Positions 34,798 through 44,060 of a stretch of DNA of 64,000 nucleotides are shown piece after piece. Where the stretch lies: positions 28,182-92,181 of the forward strand of contig JAEZSE010000029.1 in NCBI GenBank assembly GCA_023421955.1, read 5' to 3'. Source of the stretch: Bacillota bacterium. Its GTDB lineage: Bacteria > Bacillota > Clostridia > Christensenellales > UMGS416. The notes beneath the pieces were generated by a model, which ran no database searches, was not told the DNA's origin, and worked only from the letters and a program-made list of their open reading frames with translations. How positions within the stretch are numbered: the stretch's first letter is position 1; every line of letters begins with the position of its first letter. The translations under genes and the position numbers were made by a program.

Positions 34798-36765
34798 TTA
34801 ATTCAGCCGTTCCAACACCTTTGCGCTGCGCTCCACAAACTTTGCCAACGCCTCCGGCTCCAGCGGGCGGTGGGCAAGCATTGCCAGGTCGTGTAGCTGG
34901 GCCGCCAGCAGCTCAGCGTCGGCCTTCTTCTCTTCCTCCTTGGAAAGCGCGACCAGTTTCTTGACAAGCGCATGGTCGGCATTGAGTACCAGCGTTTCGT
35001 CAGCGGGGAAGGACGGCATGTCCATGCCCATGCCGCCGCCATAGAGTTTGCTCATCTCCTGCATGCGGCGGGATTCCTCGCTCAATAGCACGATGGCAGG
35101 TGCGCCGGTTTCTTTCAGGTGCTCCATCGTGGTCTTGATGCTGTCGTTGAAAGCCTTCACGATGGTTGCCACCGCGTCAATGTCAGCCTTCTCGATGACA
35201 CTGTCATCACCCTTCACGGCGTCGGAAAGATCGCTGTCGATGCGCTTGAATCGCGTGTCCTTGAGCTTCATTTCCAGGAATGTGATGAAGTGGTTGTCGA
35301 TCATGGTGTTCAGCAGCACGGCGTTCAGGCCATGGGCCTTGAACATTGATACATACTGCGCCTGCTGTTTCACATCGGAGACATAATAGACGGTTTTGCG
35401 GTGCACCGTCTTCATCGCAGGCTTTCCGTCCTTGGCCTCTTCGCTTTCCCAATCCTCTTCCAGCGCCTCCTCGGCCTTGGCAAACTCATCCAGGTATTCC
35501 TGCACCGTCTTGTAGTCGTCGTTGATCGTCTTGAAGATCACGCCGTCCTTCACGCGGTCATAGAATTTCTCGTCGCGCAGGCAGCCGAACTTGATGAACG
35601 GGTTGATGCTGTCCCAATACTTGCAGTAGGTCTCCCGCTCGGTCTCAAACAGGCTCATCAGCTTGTCGCCGACCTTCTTGGTGATGTGCTGCGAGAGCTT
35701 TTTCACGGTGCCGTCGTTTTGCAGGAAGCTGCGGGAGACGTTCAGCGGCAGGTCGGGGCAGTCGATGCAGCCCTTCAGCAGTAGCAGGTATTCGGGGATG
35801 ACCTCCTTGATGTTGTCGGCCACGAAAACCTGGTTGCTGTAGAGCTTTACCTGGCCCTCGATCGTGTCAAACTCATTCTTGAGGCGGGGGAAGTAGAGGA
35901 TGCCCTTCAGCTGGAAGGGGTAGTCGATGTTGAGGTGCACCCAGAACAGCGGCTCGGCATAGTCGCTGAACACCTCGCGATAGAACTTCTTGTATTCCTC
36001 CTCGGTGCAATCCTTCGCGGGCTTGTTCCAGAGGGGGTTCACGTCGTTGATGGGCTTGGGGGCTTCGGGGGCCTTTGGCTCCTCGCCCTCCTTGGCTTCC
36101 TTCTTGGGCTCGGCTGCCTTCTTGCGCTCGTCAGCGGCGTCCACGAGATAGAGTTCATAGGGCAGGAAGCGGAAATACTTGATCAACGTTTCGCGCATCT
36201 TCCAGCGGTCTGTATATTCCACTGCGTCGTCAGCAATAAAGAGCGTCACCGTGGTGCCGCGGCTGCTGCGACTGCTCTGCCCGATGGAGTATTCGGTGCC
36301 GCCGTCCGATTCCCAGCGCACCGCTTCGGCGCCCGGTTGCCAGCTCAGCGTGTCGATGGCCACGCGGGTGGACACCATGAATGCCGAATAGAACCCCAAG
36401 CCGAAGTGGCCGATGATCTGCGCGTCCTCTGCCTTGCCCTGGTATTTTTCCAAGAAGTCCTTGGCGCCGGAGAAGGCGATCTGGTTGATATATTTGCGCA
36501 CTTCATCTTCGGTCATGCCCAGGCCGTTGTCTTCAATCTGGATGGTCTTGTTTTCCTTGTCCACGGTCACGGTGATCTTCCAGGCCTCATCATCGGGCAG
36601 CGTGGCCTCTCCGATGCCTGCCAGCTTGCGCATCTTGGCGATGGCGTCGTTGGCGTTGCTCACCAGCTCGCGCACGAAGATGTCTTTTTCGGAGTAGAGC
36701 CACTTTTTGATGATCGGGAAAATGTTTTCGGTGCTGATGGAAATATTGCCCTTTTCGGTTTGCAT
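34798..36765 (-). CDS. htpG: Hsp90-family chaperone HtpG
   Basis: The 655-residue protein has the GHKL ATPase domain at the start (IFVRELVSNANDAI, IEDNGLGMT, IGHFGLGFYSAFMV), then middle and C-terminal dimer domains. Between the first two domains lies an unusually long charged linker (about residues 225-260, rich in Lys, Glu, Pro and Ala), reminiscent of eukaryotic Hsp90. ATG 36765 has GGAGG 8 bases upstream; an earlier reading to 36858 runs through the operator. A CIRCE element upstream indicates control by the HrcA repressor, unlike B. subtilis htpG, which is not in the CIRCE regulon. Confidence 0.95.
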   Translation of the reverse strand: MQTEKGNISISTENIFPIIKKWLYSEKDIFVRELVSNANDAIAKMRKLAGIGEATLPDDEAWKITVTVDKENKTIQIEDNGLGMTEDEVRKYINQIAFSGAKDFLEKYQGKAEDAQIIGHFGLGFYSAFMVSTRVAIDTLSWQPGAEAVRWESDGGTEYSIGQSSRSSRGTTVTLFIADDAVEYTDRWKMRETLIKYFRFLPYELYLVDAADERKKAAEPKKEAKEGEEPKAPEAPKPINDVNPLWNKPAKDCTEEEYKKFYREVFSDYAEPLFWVHLNIDYPFQLKGILYFPRLKNEFDTIEGQVKLYSNQVFVADNIKEVIPEYLLLLKGCIDCPDLPLNVSRSFLQNDGTVKKLSQHITKKVGDKLMSLFETERETYCKYWDSINPFIKFGCLRDEKFYDRVKDGVIFKTINDDYKTVQEYLDEFAKAEEALEEDWESEEAKDGKPAMKTVHRKTVYYVSDVKQQAQYVSMFKAHGLNAVLLNTMIDNHFITFLEMKLKDTRFKRIDSDLSDAVKGDDSVIEKADIDAVATIVKAFNDSIKTTMEHLKETGAPAIVLLSEESRRMQEMSKLYGGGMGMDMPSFPADETLVLNADHALVKKLVALSKEEEKKADAELLAAQLHDLAMLAHRPLEPEALAKFVERSAKVLERLN

Positions 36766-36797
36766 ATGTGAACCTCCTGAGAATGGTGATGGTGGTA

Positions 36798-36824
36798 TTA
36801 GCACTCGGCTGGGGAGAGTGCTAA
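36798..36824. promoter_or_regulatory. CIRCE operator (HrcA binding site) of htpG
   Basis: TTAGCACTC, nine bases, GAGTGCTAA: a perfect consensus inverted repeat 33 bases upstream of the htpG start. Confidence 0.95.
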
Positions 36825-36879
36825 TGAATAAGATAGGGGCTTTTTGAGGTTTTGTCAATATGTTGCATTCGATGGGTTA

Positions 36880-37857
36880 TCAATACAGAGAACCCTGTTC
36901 CTCCCGGCGATGTATGTCCGCCAGTGCCTCGTAGCACCGCTCCGGCTGGTCGATCATCAGCATGTGGCCTGCATCCATGATCCGGTAACACTTTTTCTCC
37001 GGTGCGTTGATCTTCTGATGGTACTCCTCCGCCAGCACAGAGGGCACCTGCCAGTCGTTATCCCCCAGCAGGTAATAGACAGGCACTTGGTAATCTGCGG
37101 GCAATTCAAGCAAGTCTAACTCCGCGAAGAACTGATATGTGCTCCTATTTGCCCCCATGGCATTTTGAAACGCCAGGATATCTGATAACTGGAAGATAGG
37201 GCTGCGCAGCGCCGCAATCCATGTGGAGAGCTTCATCTCCACCGCGAGCTTCTGCCCAGCCTGCAACTTGCGAAATCGTTTGCATTGCCGGATAAAATGC
37301 TTGTTGATCTCGATTTTATCACCGGGGTAATCTCCAAGTGCCTGCAGCCCCGCCAAGGCTTTCTTGTCGCCAGATTGCATCACTGCAGTTTTCAGCTTCT
37401 CATAAGCAGCCTTCTCACCGGCTACCATGGAGACCACTTGTGATGCCCCGATGTAATAGGCCACTTCCTCCGGGTGCCGCTGGAGGAACAGCGTGCCCAG
37501 CACAGTGCCCCAGCTGTGGCCCATCAATACGATCTTTTCCTTGCTGTATCTCAGTTTCAAATAATGGATAATCTCCAGCAGGTCCTGCAACAGCAGTTCT
37601 GTTTCCCCATATGCCTTTGGGTTTCTTGTCAGCGTCTTGCCCGCGCCCCGTTGATCCCAATGTATGACGGTATACAGCTCTTCCCACTTTTCCTGGAATA
37701 GGTGCGCGAACAGTGCCTCGGAGCATCCGGGGCCGCCGTGCAGATAGAGCAGCACGGGGTTTTCCGCGCTTGTACCCGAATGGTAGAGGAACTGCTCAAT
37801 GCCGTTGATCGCGACATACTCCGCGATATGGATGGGCTGGATGTGCTTTTTTGTCAT
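36880..37857 (-). CDS. Alpha/beta hydrolase, proline-iminopeptidase-like
   Basis: The 325-residue protein has the oxyanion motif LYLHGGPGCSE, WDQRGAGKT, the nucleophile elbow GHSWGT, a late Asp (LLGDNDW) and a His (MDAGHML). This matches the proline iminopeptidase (S33) group, which removes N-terminal proline from peptides; other amidase or esterase activities are possible. No signal peptide. The ATG at 37857 lacks a ribosome binding site and starts where its promoter predicts transcription to begin. Confidence 0.85.
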   Translation of the reverse strand: MTKKHIQPIHIAEYVAINGIEQFLYHSGTSAENPVLLYLHGGPGCSEALFAHLFQEKWEELYTVIHWDQRGAGKTLTRNPKAYGETELLLQDLLEIIHYLKLRYSKEKIVLMGHSWGTVLGTLFLQRHPEEVAYYIGASQVVSMVAGEKAAYEKLKTAVMQSGDKKALAGLQALGDYPGDKIEINKHFIRQCKRFRKLQAGQKLAVEMKLSTWIAALRSPIFQLSDILAFQNAMGANRSTYQFFAELDLLELPADYQVPVYYLLGDNDWQVPSVLAEEYHQKINAPEKKCYRIMDAGHMLMIDQPERCYEALADIHRREEQGSLY

Positions 37858-37863
37858 GAGATC

Positions 37864-37892
37864 ATTGTAACAATATGAATCTTGCATATCAA
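37864..37892 (-). promoter_or_regulatory. Promoter placing transcription start at the hydrolase ATG
   Basis: On the minus strand TTGATA and TACAAT are separated by 17 bases; six bases then separate the -10 from the ATG. This is the same geometry as at uvrC. Confidence 0.6.
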
Positions 37893-38002
37893 GATCATGG
37901 ATTGGATCATTCAAAAATGGTATACTGGATGCTAAAATGACCATCCGAGTAAATATGCAATGTATGAGACCACTTAATGAACGCTGATTAGGAAGTGAAT
38001 TG

Positions 38003-38857
38003 ATGGGTTCGTATAGCCGGCAAGCAAGGCGGCGCGTGTACGCCGACCTCCACATCCACACCCACTACTCCGACGGCACCATGTCCCCTGATATGGTCGC
38101 CCGCCGGGCTGCCGCAAAGGGTGTGGGTCTGATCTCCGTGGCCGATCACAACGTGCTTGCCGGCAGCCGCCGCCTGATGAAGTGCTGCCAGCGGGAGGGC
38201 ATCCGCTGCCTGCCCGCCGTGGAGCTGGATGCGCTGGAGGGCGGCTGCCTGTATCACATCCTTGGTTATGGTATCAATCTCGATGATCCTACCATAATTG
38301 CCTTTTGCGCCCAGAGCCGCGATCTTCTGGATCGTATGAACGAATTTCTGGTCGAGCGTGTGGCTTGCGACACGCCTGGTGTTTCACTGGATGACTACCG
38401 GCGGTTTTGCCGTAACTACAAGCTTGGTGGGTGGAAAGCGTTGCAGTATTTTCTTTCAAAAGGTGTTGCCACCACATCAAGTGAGGCCATTGCACTTTAT
38501 GACAAATATGAGTGCCGCCATGAAGCTATAGCGTTTCCATCGGTTTCAGAGGCCTGCGCTGCGGTGCGGGCTGCTGGGGGTAAACCGGTGCTGGCCCACC
38601 CCGGCAAGTCTATTGATACCACCAACCTGGAGGCATTTGTAGCCACACTGGTCTTGCTGGCAAAGAAAGGTGTTGCCGGTATTGAATGTTATTATCCCGC
38701 CCATTCACCGGAGATCACCGATGCCTGCCTGCGGGTTGCAGCGGGGAGGGGGTTGCTGATCACTTCTGGGTCCGATTGCCATGGTGAATTTGCAAGAACG
38801 AAGATTGGTCAGATGAAGGTTACGCTGGATCAATTAAACCTGAGTGGGTTGATATAG
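38003..38857 (+). CDS. PHP-domain phosphoesterase (RNase AM/YciV-like)
   Basis: The 284-residue protein carries PHP metal-binding motifs: DLHIHTHYSDGT, ADHN, a Glu in AVELDA, LAHPGK and SGSDCHG. YciV/RNase AM enzymes degrade 3',5'-bisphosphonucleotides or short RNA 5' ends. No polymerase is fused. ATG 38003 has GGAAG 7 bases upstream; an overlapping TTG is less likely. The helicase gene follows after 31 bases. Confidence 0.85.
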   Translation: MGSYSRQARRRVYADLHIHTHYSDGTMSPDMVARRAAAKGVGLISVADHNVLAGSRRLMKCCQREGIRCLPAVELDALEGGCLYHILGYGINLDDPTIIAFCAQSRDLLDRMNEFLVERVACDTPGVSLDDYRRFCRNYKLGGWKALQYFLSKGVATTSSEAIALYDKYECRHEAIAFPSVSEACAAVRAAGGKPVLAHPGKSIDTTNLEAFVATLVLLAKKGVAGIECYYPAHSPEITDACLRVAAGRGLLITSGSDCHGEFARTKIGQMKVTLDQLNLSGLI

Positions 38858-38888
38858 CAAATCACAACCAGTTGCCAGGAAGGTTCAT

Positions 38889-41618
38889 ATGAGCAGTTTT
38901 GACCGTATCCTGTTCAATGGGGAATTCCGCGATTACCAAAAGAATGTGCTGGACAATCTCGACCGCCATATGGCCAACGGCAAAATTCATGTCGTGGCCG
39001 CACCAGGCAGCGGCAAGACAATCCTGGGCCTGGAGATCATCCGGCGATTGGGGAACTCTGCGTTGGTGCTGTCGCCCTCTGTCACGATCCGCCAGCAATG
39101 GGGAGAGCGCTTTGCTGCTAAGTTTCTGCACAATGGGGAGCTGCTGGAGGATTATTTCAGCTATGACTTGAAGGCGCCGGGTTTGGTCACTTCGGTGACT
39201 TATCAAGCGTTGCACGCTGCGTGGAAGAAGACCGTATCTGTGGATGAGCCCACGGAAGATGAGGGGGAGGGTAAACCGGATGACGAATCGCAGCAGGAGG
39301 ATTTTTCTGGCTTTGACCTGATTGCTGCCATAAAGGTAGCTGGGATCAAAACTCTTTGCCTGGACGAGGCCCACCACCTGCGCAGTGAGTGGCAAAAGGC
39401 ACTGGAGGCGTTTGTTGCTGCCGTACAGTCGGAAATGACGGTGGTCTCACTCACTGCCACGCCGCCTTATGACAGCACCGGAAGCGAATGGGATCGCTAC
39501 ATTTCCATGTGCGGGGAAATCGATGAGGAGATCTTTGTGCCGCAGTTGGTGGCGCAGGGGTCGCTTTGCCCCCATCAGGACTATATTTATTTCAATTATC
39601 CCACTGCTGCCGAAATGGAGGCGGCACGAAGTTATCAAGCCAAGGCGCTTGCCTGCACCCAAGAGATTGTAAAGAGCCCGCTTCTGGATGAAATCCTGAT
39701 CCAGTGCGGCATCTTAACAAACTTTCGAGGCCGTGAGGAAGAAATCCTGGAAAACGCAAAGGGTTACGTCGCACTGCTGAGTCTCGCACAAGCCGGAGGA
39801 AGGATCATCCCAAAGGGAGTTGTACAGTTGCTGCTGCCTGAAGGCAAATTGCCCGGTGCAACCCTGCATTTTGCGGAGACAGCATTTTCTTTCGTGGCGG
39901 CTAATCCCGCAATCTTTTCCGAGGAAACATCTGAAAAGCTGAAGAAGGAGCTTATGCAGTGCGGCCTTGTGGAGCGCAGGGAGATCCGCCTGGCTGCTAG
40001 CCCCGGGGTTACCCGCTCGTTGCTGTCTTCCATCGGAAAGCTCGAGAGCATTCAAAGGATTGTAGAGGCTGAATCGGCGCAGATGGGGCAGTCGCTGCGG
40101 ATGCTGGTGTTGACCGACCATATTAGGAAAGACTGCTTGAGGTTGGTTGGTACGGAAAACCCCATTGATGCGATGGGAACGGTGCCGGTTTTTGAGGCAG
40201 TGCGGCGAGCGGCAGGATCAGGCATACGGGCTGCGGTGTTGACTGGCTCGCTGGTGATTGTGCCGAACGCTTCCATGCCGGCCATCCGTGATCTGGCCCG
40301 CGAAAGGAGTGTGCCTTGCTCATCCTGGCAGATCCGAACCACCGATTTCAGCGAAATGACCTTTGACAGCAGCAATAAAAACAAGGTAGAACTCCTGACC
40401 GAAGCATTTCGCCGGGGTTGGATTCACATTTTGGTGGGCACCAAGTCGCTGTTGGGCGAAGGGTGGGATTCGCCTTGCATCAACAGCCTGATTCTGGCCA
40501 GTTTCGTGGGCAGCTTCATGCTGTCAAACCAGATGCGGGGCAGGGCAATCCGCATTGACCCGGAGCATCTGGATAAGGTCTCCAACATCTGGCACCTGGT
40601 CACAGTTGAGCCGCCGTTTCTGGATATTCAGCAGGGCTTAGCCCGGATGTGGAGCGGAAACGGCATCCATTTTGACCGGATTCTTGGGGAGGACTTCCAA
40701 ACTCTGGTACGCCGGTTTGAGTGTTTTCTTGCTCCCAGTTATGATGGTACGGCAATTGAGAGTGGCATTGATCGGGTCAGCATCCTGAAGCCTCCCTTTC
40801 ATCAAAAGGGGATAGAAGCCATTAACAGCAAAATGCTTGCCATTGCCGGCGACCGCGATGGATTGGCGGAGAGGTGGAAGGCTGTAGTGCGCGGACCGCT
40901 GCATCCGGAGATTGTTGAGATGAGCCGGGTGCCAAAGGCATTTCTGCCTAGTGGATTCTTTTTTCTCAATCTGCTCAATGAGGCAATCTGGGCTGGTGTC
41001 TACACTGCGTTTTCTATGGTGGCTGACGGTGTGTTGCGTTCCATGAGAGGGTTCCCGGAGGCTGCGTTGCCTGCGGCGATCGTTGTGTTGGCATTAGTGT
41101 ATTTGCTGCCGATGGCGATCAGGATCGTCAATTTGTTTCCCAAACGTGCCATCCGTGCGATTTGCGGCAGCATCCTGGCATCGTTGCGCCAAGCCGGCGA
41201 AATCCAAAGCCTTCATACGGAGTTAATCGTGCGCTCCAATGAAGATGACACGGCCATTTACTGCGCACTCACCGGTGCCACCGCCCATGAAAAGAGTGTC
41301 TTTGCGCAGGCTGTGGGCGAGCTGCTGACTGCAATCGATAATCCGCGCTATTTGGTGATCAAGCGCATGCGTCTGCTGCTATTCAGTTGGAAGGACTATT
41401 CCCAAAGCTATGCATGCCCAGCCATTTTGTCCGCCAAAAAAGAAACAGTTGAGCTGTTTGCACAGGCGTTGGAAAGAACCGGCTTTAAATATGATATTCA
41501 ATACACCAGAAACGAAGAAGGCCGGAGGGAGCTCCTCCGTTGTCGCAGTCGATCATATATCAACCGGAATGATGTTTTCGTGAAGGGGAAAAAGGCTGCC
41601 GTCACCCAGTGGGATTGA
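38889..41618 (+). CDS. DEAH-box helicase with C-terminal membrane segments
   Basis: The 909-residue protein begins with a superfamily 2 helicase: Q-like FRDYQKNVLDNL, Walker A APGSGKT near 38, DEAHH near 158, LTATPP and QMRGRAIR (motif VI) near 556. Then come about 130 residues of unknown fold and two hydrophobic segments, at about 684-710 and 725-748 (the second clearly membrane-spanning). A soluble tail of about 160 residues follows. A helicase tied to the membrane is unusual. GGAAGG precedes the ATG. Roles in defence, DNA uptake or RNA handling are possible; none is shown. Confidence 0.85.
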   Translation: MSSFDRILFNGEFRDYQKNVLDNLDRHMANGKIHVVAAPGSGKTILGLEIIRRLGNSALVLSPSVTIRQQWGERFAAKFLHNGELLEDYFSYDLKAPGLVTSVTYQALHAAWKKTVSVDEPTEDEGEGKPDDESQQEDFSGFDLIAAIKVAGIKTLCLDEAHHLRSEWQKALEAFVAAVQSEMTVVSLTATPPYDSTGSEWDRYISMCGEIDEEIFVPQLVAQGSLCPHQDYIYFNYPTAAEMEAARSYQAKALACTQEIVKSPLLDEILIQCGILTNFRGREEEILENAKGYVALLSLAQAGGRIIPKGVVQLLLPEGKLPGATLHFAETAFSFVAANPAIFSEETSEKLKKELMQCGLVERREIRLAASPGVTRSLLSSIGKLESIQRIVEAESAQMGQSLRMLVLTDHIRKDCLRLVGTENPIDAMGTVPVFEAVRRAAGSGIRAAVLTGSLVIVPNASMPAIRDLARERSVPCSSWQIRTTDFSEMTFDSSNKNKVELLTEAFRRGWIHILVGTKSLLGEGWDSPCINSLILASFVGSFMLSNQMRGRAIRIDPEHLDKVSNIWHLVTVEPPFLDIQQGLARMWSGNGIHFDRILGEDFQTLVRRFECFLAPSYDGTAIESGIDRVSILKPPFHQKGIEAINSKMLAIAGDRDGLAERWKAVVRGPLHPEIVEMSRVPKAFLPSGFFFLNLLNEAIWAGVYTAFSMVADGVLRSMRGFPEAALPAAIVVLALVYLLPMAIRIVNLFPKRAIRAICGSILASLRQAGEIQSLHTELIVRSNEDDTAIYCALTGATAHEKSVFAQAVGELLTAIDNPRYLVIKRMRLLLFSWKDYSQSYACPAILSAKKETVELFAQALERTGFKYDIQYTRNEEGRRELLRCRSRSYINRNDVFVKGKKAAVTQWD

Positions 41619-41727
41619 TTGTATTTTTCCCTGCGTGATCCACGTCACTGCCAACTGGCCTCCGTTGGATATACTGATTTCATCGGGGCTTTGCCTGCGG
41701 GCCAACCCTCGGGAAAGAGGTTATAAC

Positions 41728-42609
41728 ATGATTAGTATTGTACCGCATTTGTGGTTTGATAAGGACGCAATTGAGGCAGCGCGCTGGTATACTAGCCTGT
41801 TTGAGCATTCGGATGTCACCGGAATCCACCGTATTTCCGGCACCCCATCCGGGGATGTGGATATTGTTGATTTCAAGTTGGCCAACCTGGAGCTAGAGGC
41901 GATCAATGCCGGGCCCTATTTCAAAATAAATCCCTCCATTTCCTTGATGGTTGCCTGCCGCACGGCGGAGGAAGTGGACCGCCTGTATGCCGCGCTTATT
42001 GAAGGCGGTTCTGAGCTGATGGAGCTTGGGGAATACCCGTTCAGCAAACGATATGCCTGGGTTGCTGATCGATATGGCCTGAATTGGCAGCTGATGCTGG
42101 CCGAACAGGTTGATGAGAAAAACAAGATCCGGCCAGTTCTGCTCTTCGGGGGCCATGCCTGCGGCTATGCCGAGGACGCAATGGAGTATTACCGGTCTGT
42201 TTTTCCGGGATCCAGTATTGGCCATGTGAATCATTACAGCCCCGGCGAGGCCATGGATCCCCGTGCGCGGATCAACTACGGCGAGCTGAACATAAACGAC
42301 ACTCAGTTGGTGATGATGGACCATGGAATGGGCGGGGAAGACGAGTTCAATGAGGCGGTCTCCTTGATTGTGTTTTGCGACAACCAGCAGGAGATTGACA
42401 CCTATTGGGAAAAGCTTACTCATGTGCCGGAGGCCGAGCAATGCGGCTGGCTCAAGGATAAGTTCGGCGTTTCCTGGCAGATTGTACCGGCGAACATGGC
42501 CGAACTCATGGCCGGCGGCACCAGTGAAGAGGTTGAAAGGGTTACCGTAGCGATGCTCGGAATGAAGAAGCTTGACATTGCAGCTCTGCAGCAGGCCAGA
42601 AAGAGCTAG
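41728..42609 (+). CDS. Two-domain VOC (PhnB-like) protein
   Basis: The 293-residue protein has two PhnB-type vicinal-oxygen-chelate domains: IVPHLWFDKDAIEAARWYTSLF (about 1-130) and RPVLLFGGHACGYAEDAMEYYRSVF (about 135-265), each ending in WxVADRYGLNW or KDKFGVSWQI. Such proteins are usually annotated as 3-demethylubiquinone methyltransferase-like, but true activity is unknown. AAAGAGG lies 7 bases before ATG 41728. A tail of a related gene lies at the window start. Confidence 0.88.
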   Translation: MISIVPHLWFDKDAIEAARWYTSLFEHSDVTGIHRISGTPSGDVDIVDFKLANLELEAINAGPYFKINPSISLMVACRTAEEVDRLYAALIEGGSELMELGEYPFSKRYAWVADRYGLNWQLMLAEQVDEKNKIRPVLLFGGHACGYAEDAMEYYRSVFPGSSIGHVNHYSPGEAMDPRARINYGELNINDTQLVMMDHGMGGEDEFNEAVSLIVFCDNQQEIDTYWEKLTHVPEAEQCGWLKDKFGVSWQIVPANMAELMAGGTSEEVERVTVAMLGMKKLDIAALQQARKS

Positions 42610-42638
42610 CCCAATCTCACTAACTGAGATCAGGTAGT

Positions 42639-43292
42639 TTACATGAGGGCGCTCCCGGCATCTGTTAAGGCAGGCTTGCGGTCAGTGAAGGCCATCCTGA
42701 CTCCAAAAAACAGGAGCGCTGCTCCCACAGCTCCGTTGAGGATCGTGATGATAAATGGTGGCAGCAGCGCGCCGATGAGCCCACCCAGCAGCGCGACCAC
42801 AGTCAGCGAGACTGCTGTGGACGCCAGCGCACCCGCTCCGAAGAGCCACACGCCGCATTTTCCCAGGTTGAGCTCTGCCACCTTGCCGGCAAACACACCT
42901 GCCCAAAACAGGATCGTGAGCGGGTTGGAAATCGTGAGCAGCAAAGACGCGAAGAAGGGGTGCATCCCCCCGCCGCTCAGGTTGAGGCCGGGCAGCATCG
43001 CGATGCCAAAGGCCCCGAGCACTGTGGTTGTGCCAAACAGCAGGAGCACTGCCGCGCCGAAGAGTATCAGCCACCGTTTCACATTTGTCTTGCCCACCAC
43101 CGATGCCACGCCCAGGATCGCCAGCGCAATAAACGCCGCATCCACCAGCGTTGCCGCCATAGCGGCGGATTCCGCTGCCCAAAAGCCCTTTGCCGAAGCG
43201 GACTGCAGCACAAATAGGCACACCGGCCCCACAGCCAGCTGCAACAGCATGCCGAACCGGAAGCCTTTAAAGAGGATACTTCGCGCCTTCAT
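42639..43292 (-). CDS. LysE-family amino-acid exporter
   Basis: The 217-residue protein has six hydrophobic segments and the LysE/RhtB features: FRFGMLLQLAVGPVCLFVL at the start, DAAFIALAILGV, and LLTISNPLTILFWAGVF with the SNP motif. It probably exports an amino acid. The ATG at 43292 overlaps the Lrp stop (ATGA) with AAGGAGG 10 bases upstream, so expression is coupled to the regulator, as in known Lrp-LysE pairs. Confidence 0.88.
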   Translation of the reverse strand: MKARSILFKGFRFGMLLQLAVGPVCLFVLQSASAKGFWAAESAAMAATLVDAAFIALAILGVASVVGKTNVKRWLILFGAAVLLLFGTTTVLGAFGIAMLPGLNLSGGGMHPFFASLLLTISNPLTILFWAGVFAGKVAELNLGKCGVWLFGAGALASTAVSLTVVALLGGLIGALLPPFIITILNGAVGAALLFFGVRMAFTDRKPALTDAGSALM

Positions 43293-43726
43293 CTGTTCAC
43301 TGCCTCCTTTAGTGTGGAGAGCGCGATGGCCGTGTTGGTGCGCGCCACGCCTTTGATTTTCTTGAGGTTTGAAAGGAACCGATCCAGCGCCTGTGTGTCT
43401 TCGGTGCAAGTTTTCAGCAGGTAGTCATATTCTCCGGCGATGTGGTGGCATTCCAGCACCTCCTCAAACCGCACCACAGCTTCTTTGAAACTCTCGGTGT
43501 ATTCGTTGCGCCCGATCCCCACCATCACGAATGCCAGCAGGCGGTGGCCCGTCTTGTGGCGGTTGATTTTCGCTGTATAGCCCTCGATTACGCCCGACTG
43601 TTCCAGCTTTTTGATCCGCTCACTCACCGCCGGCACCGATAGGCTCACAGCCTTTCCAATCTCAGACGCGGTAGCCCGCCCGTTGGTTTTCAGGCAGACC
43701 AAGATCGACTGATCGATCACATCCAT
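43289..43726 (-). CDS. Lrp/AsnC-family regulator
   Basis: The 145-residue protein has an N-terminal winged helix-turn-helix (ATASEIGKAVSLSVPAVSERIKKLEQSGVI) and a C-terminal RAM/AsnC ligand-binding domain (VLECHHIAGEYDYLLKTCTED). GGAGG lies 6 bases before the ATG. It probably senses an amino acid and controls its own operon with the exporter. Confidence 0.93.
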   Translation of the reverse strand: MDVIDQSILVCLKTNGRATASEIGKAVSLSVPAVSERIKKLEQSGVIEGYTAKINRHKTGHRLLAFVMVGIGRNEYTESFKEAVVRFEEVLECHHIAGEYDYLLKTCTEDTQALDRFLSNLKKIKGVARTNTAIALSTLKEAVNR

Positions 43727-43750
43727 TTCATACCTCCGTGTGTTTAAGAG

Positions 43751-43779
43751 ATCATATCCTTTTGCCTCATAATATTCAA
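43751..43779 (-). promoter_or_regulatory. Promoter of the lrp-lysE operon
   Basis: On the minus strand TTGAAT and TATGAT are separated by 17 bases, about 25 bases before the start. Confidence 0.7.
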
Positions 43780-44060
43780 TGTTTATTTATATAGCCAGAA
43801 AATAGTTAGGACATATGACGAAATGGCAGAATATTGTTAAGCAATAAAAGCGCTACTCCCATGCATGGACTGCTACTGAAACGGCGTGCATGCGCGGTTT
43901 TGCTGCAGACCGGGCAGTGATGCATTGCATGGCCGCAAACAGGGATTTCTCAACGCTCCCATTTGTTGACACACGCAATACCGCCGTTGTAAGATAGTAC
44001 GAACAGGCGCATAGTATATACTGGAAACGTCGATCAAACCACGGCAAGGAGTGTTGCAGA
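43780..44060. other. Intergenic region upstream of dapA
   Basis: The 334 bases between the lrp and dapA genes hold the two outward promoters. The middle (43850-43930) has repeated GCATGCAT-like short palindromes. I see no lysine riboswitch and no gene. Confidence 0.4.
43966..43995 (+). promoter_or_regulatory. Promoter of dapA
   Basis: A perfect TTGACA and TAAGAT are separated by 18 bases, 65 bases before the dapA start. Confidence 0.7.

Noticed and set aside
43780..44060. Lysine riboswitch upstream of dapA
   Set aside because: I looked for the conserved lysine-element motifs and saw none; only short palindromes are present.
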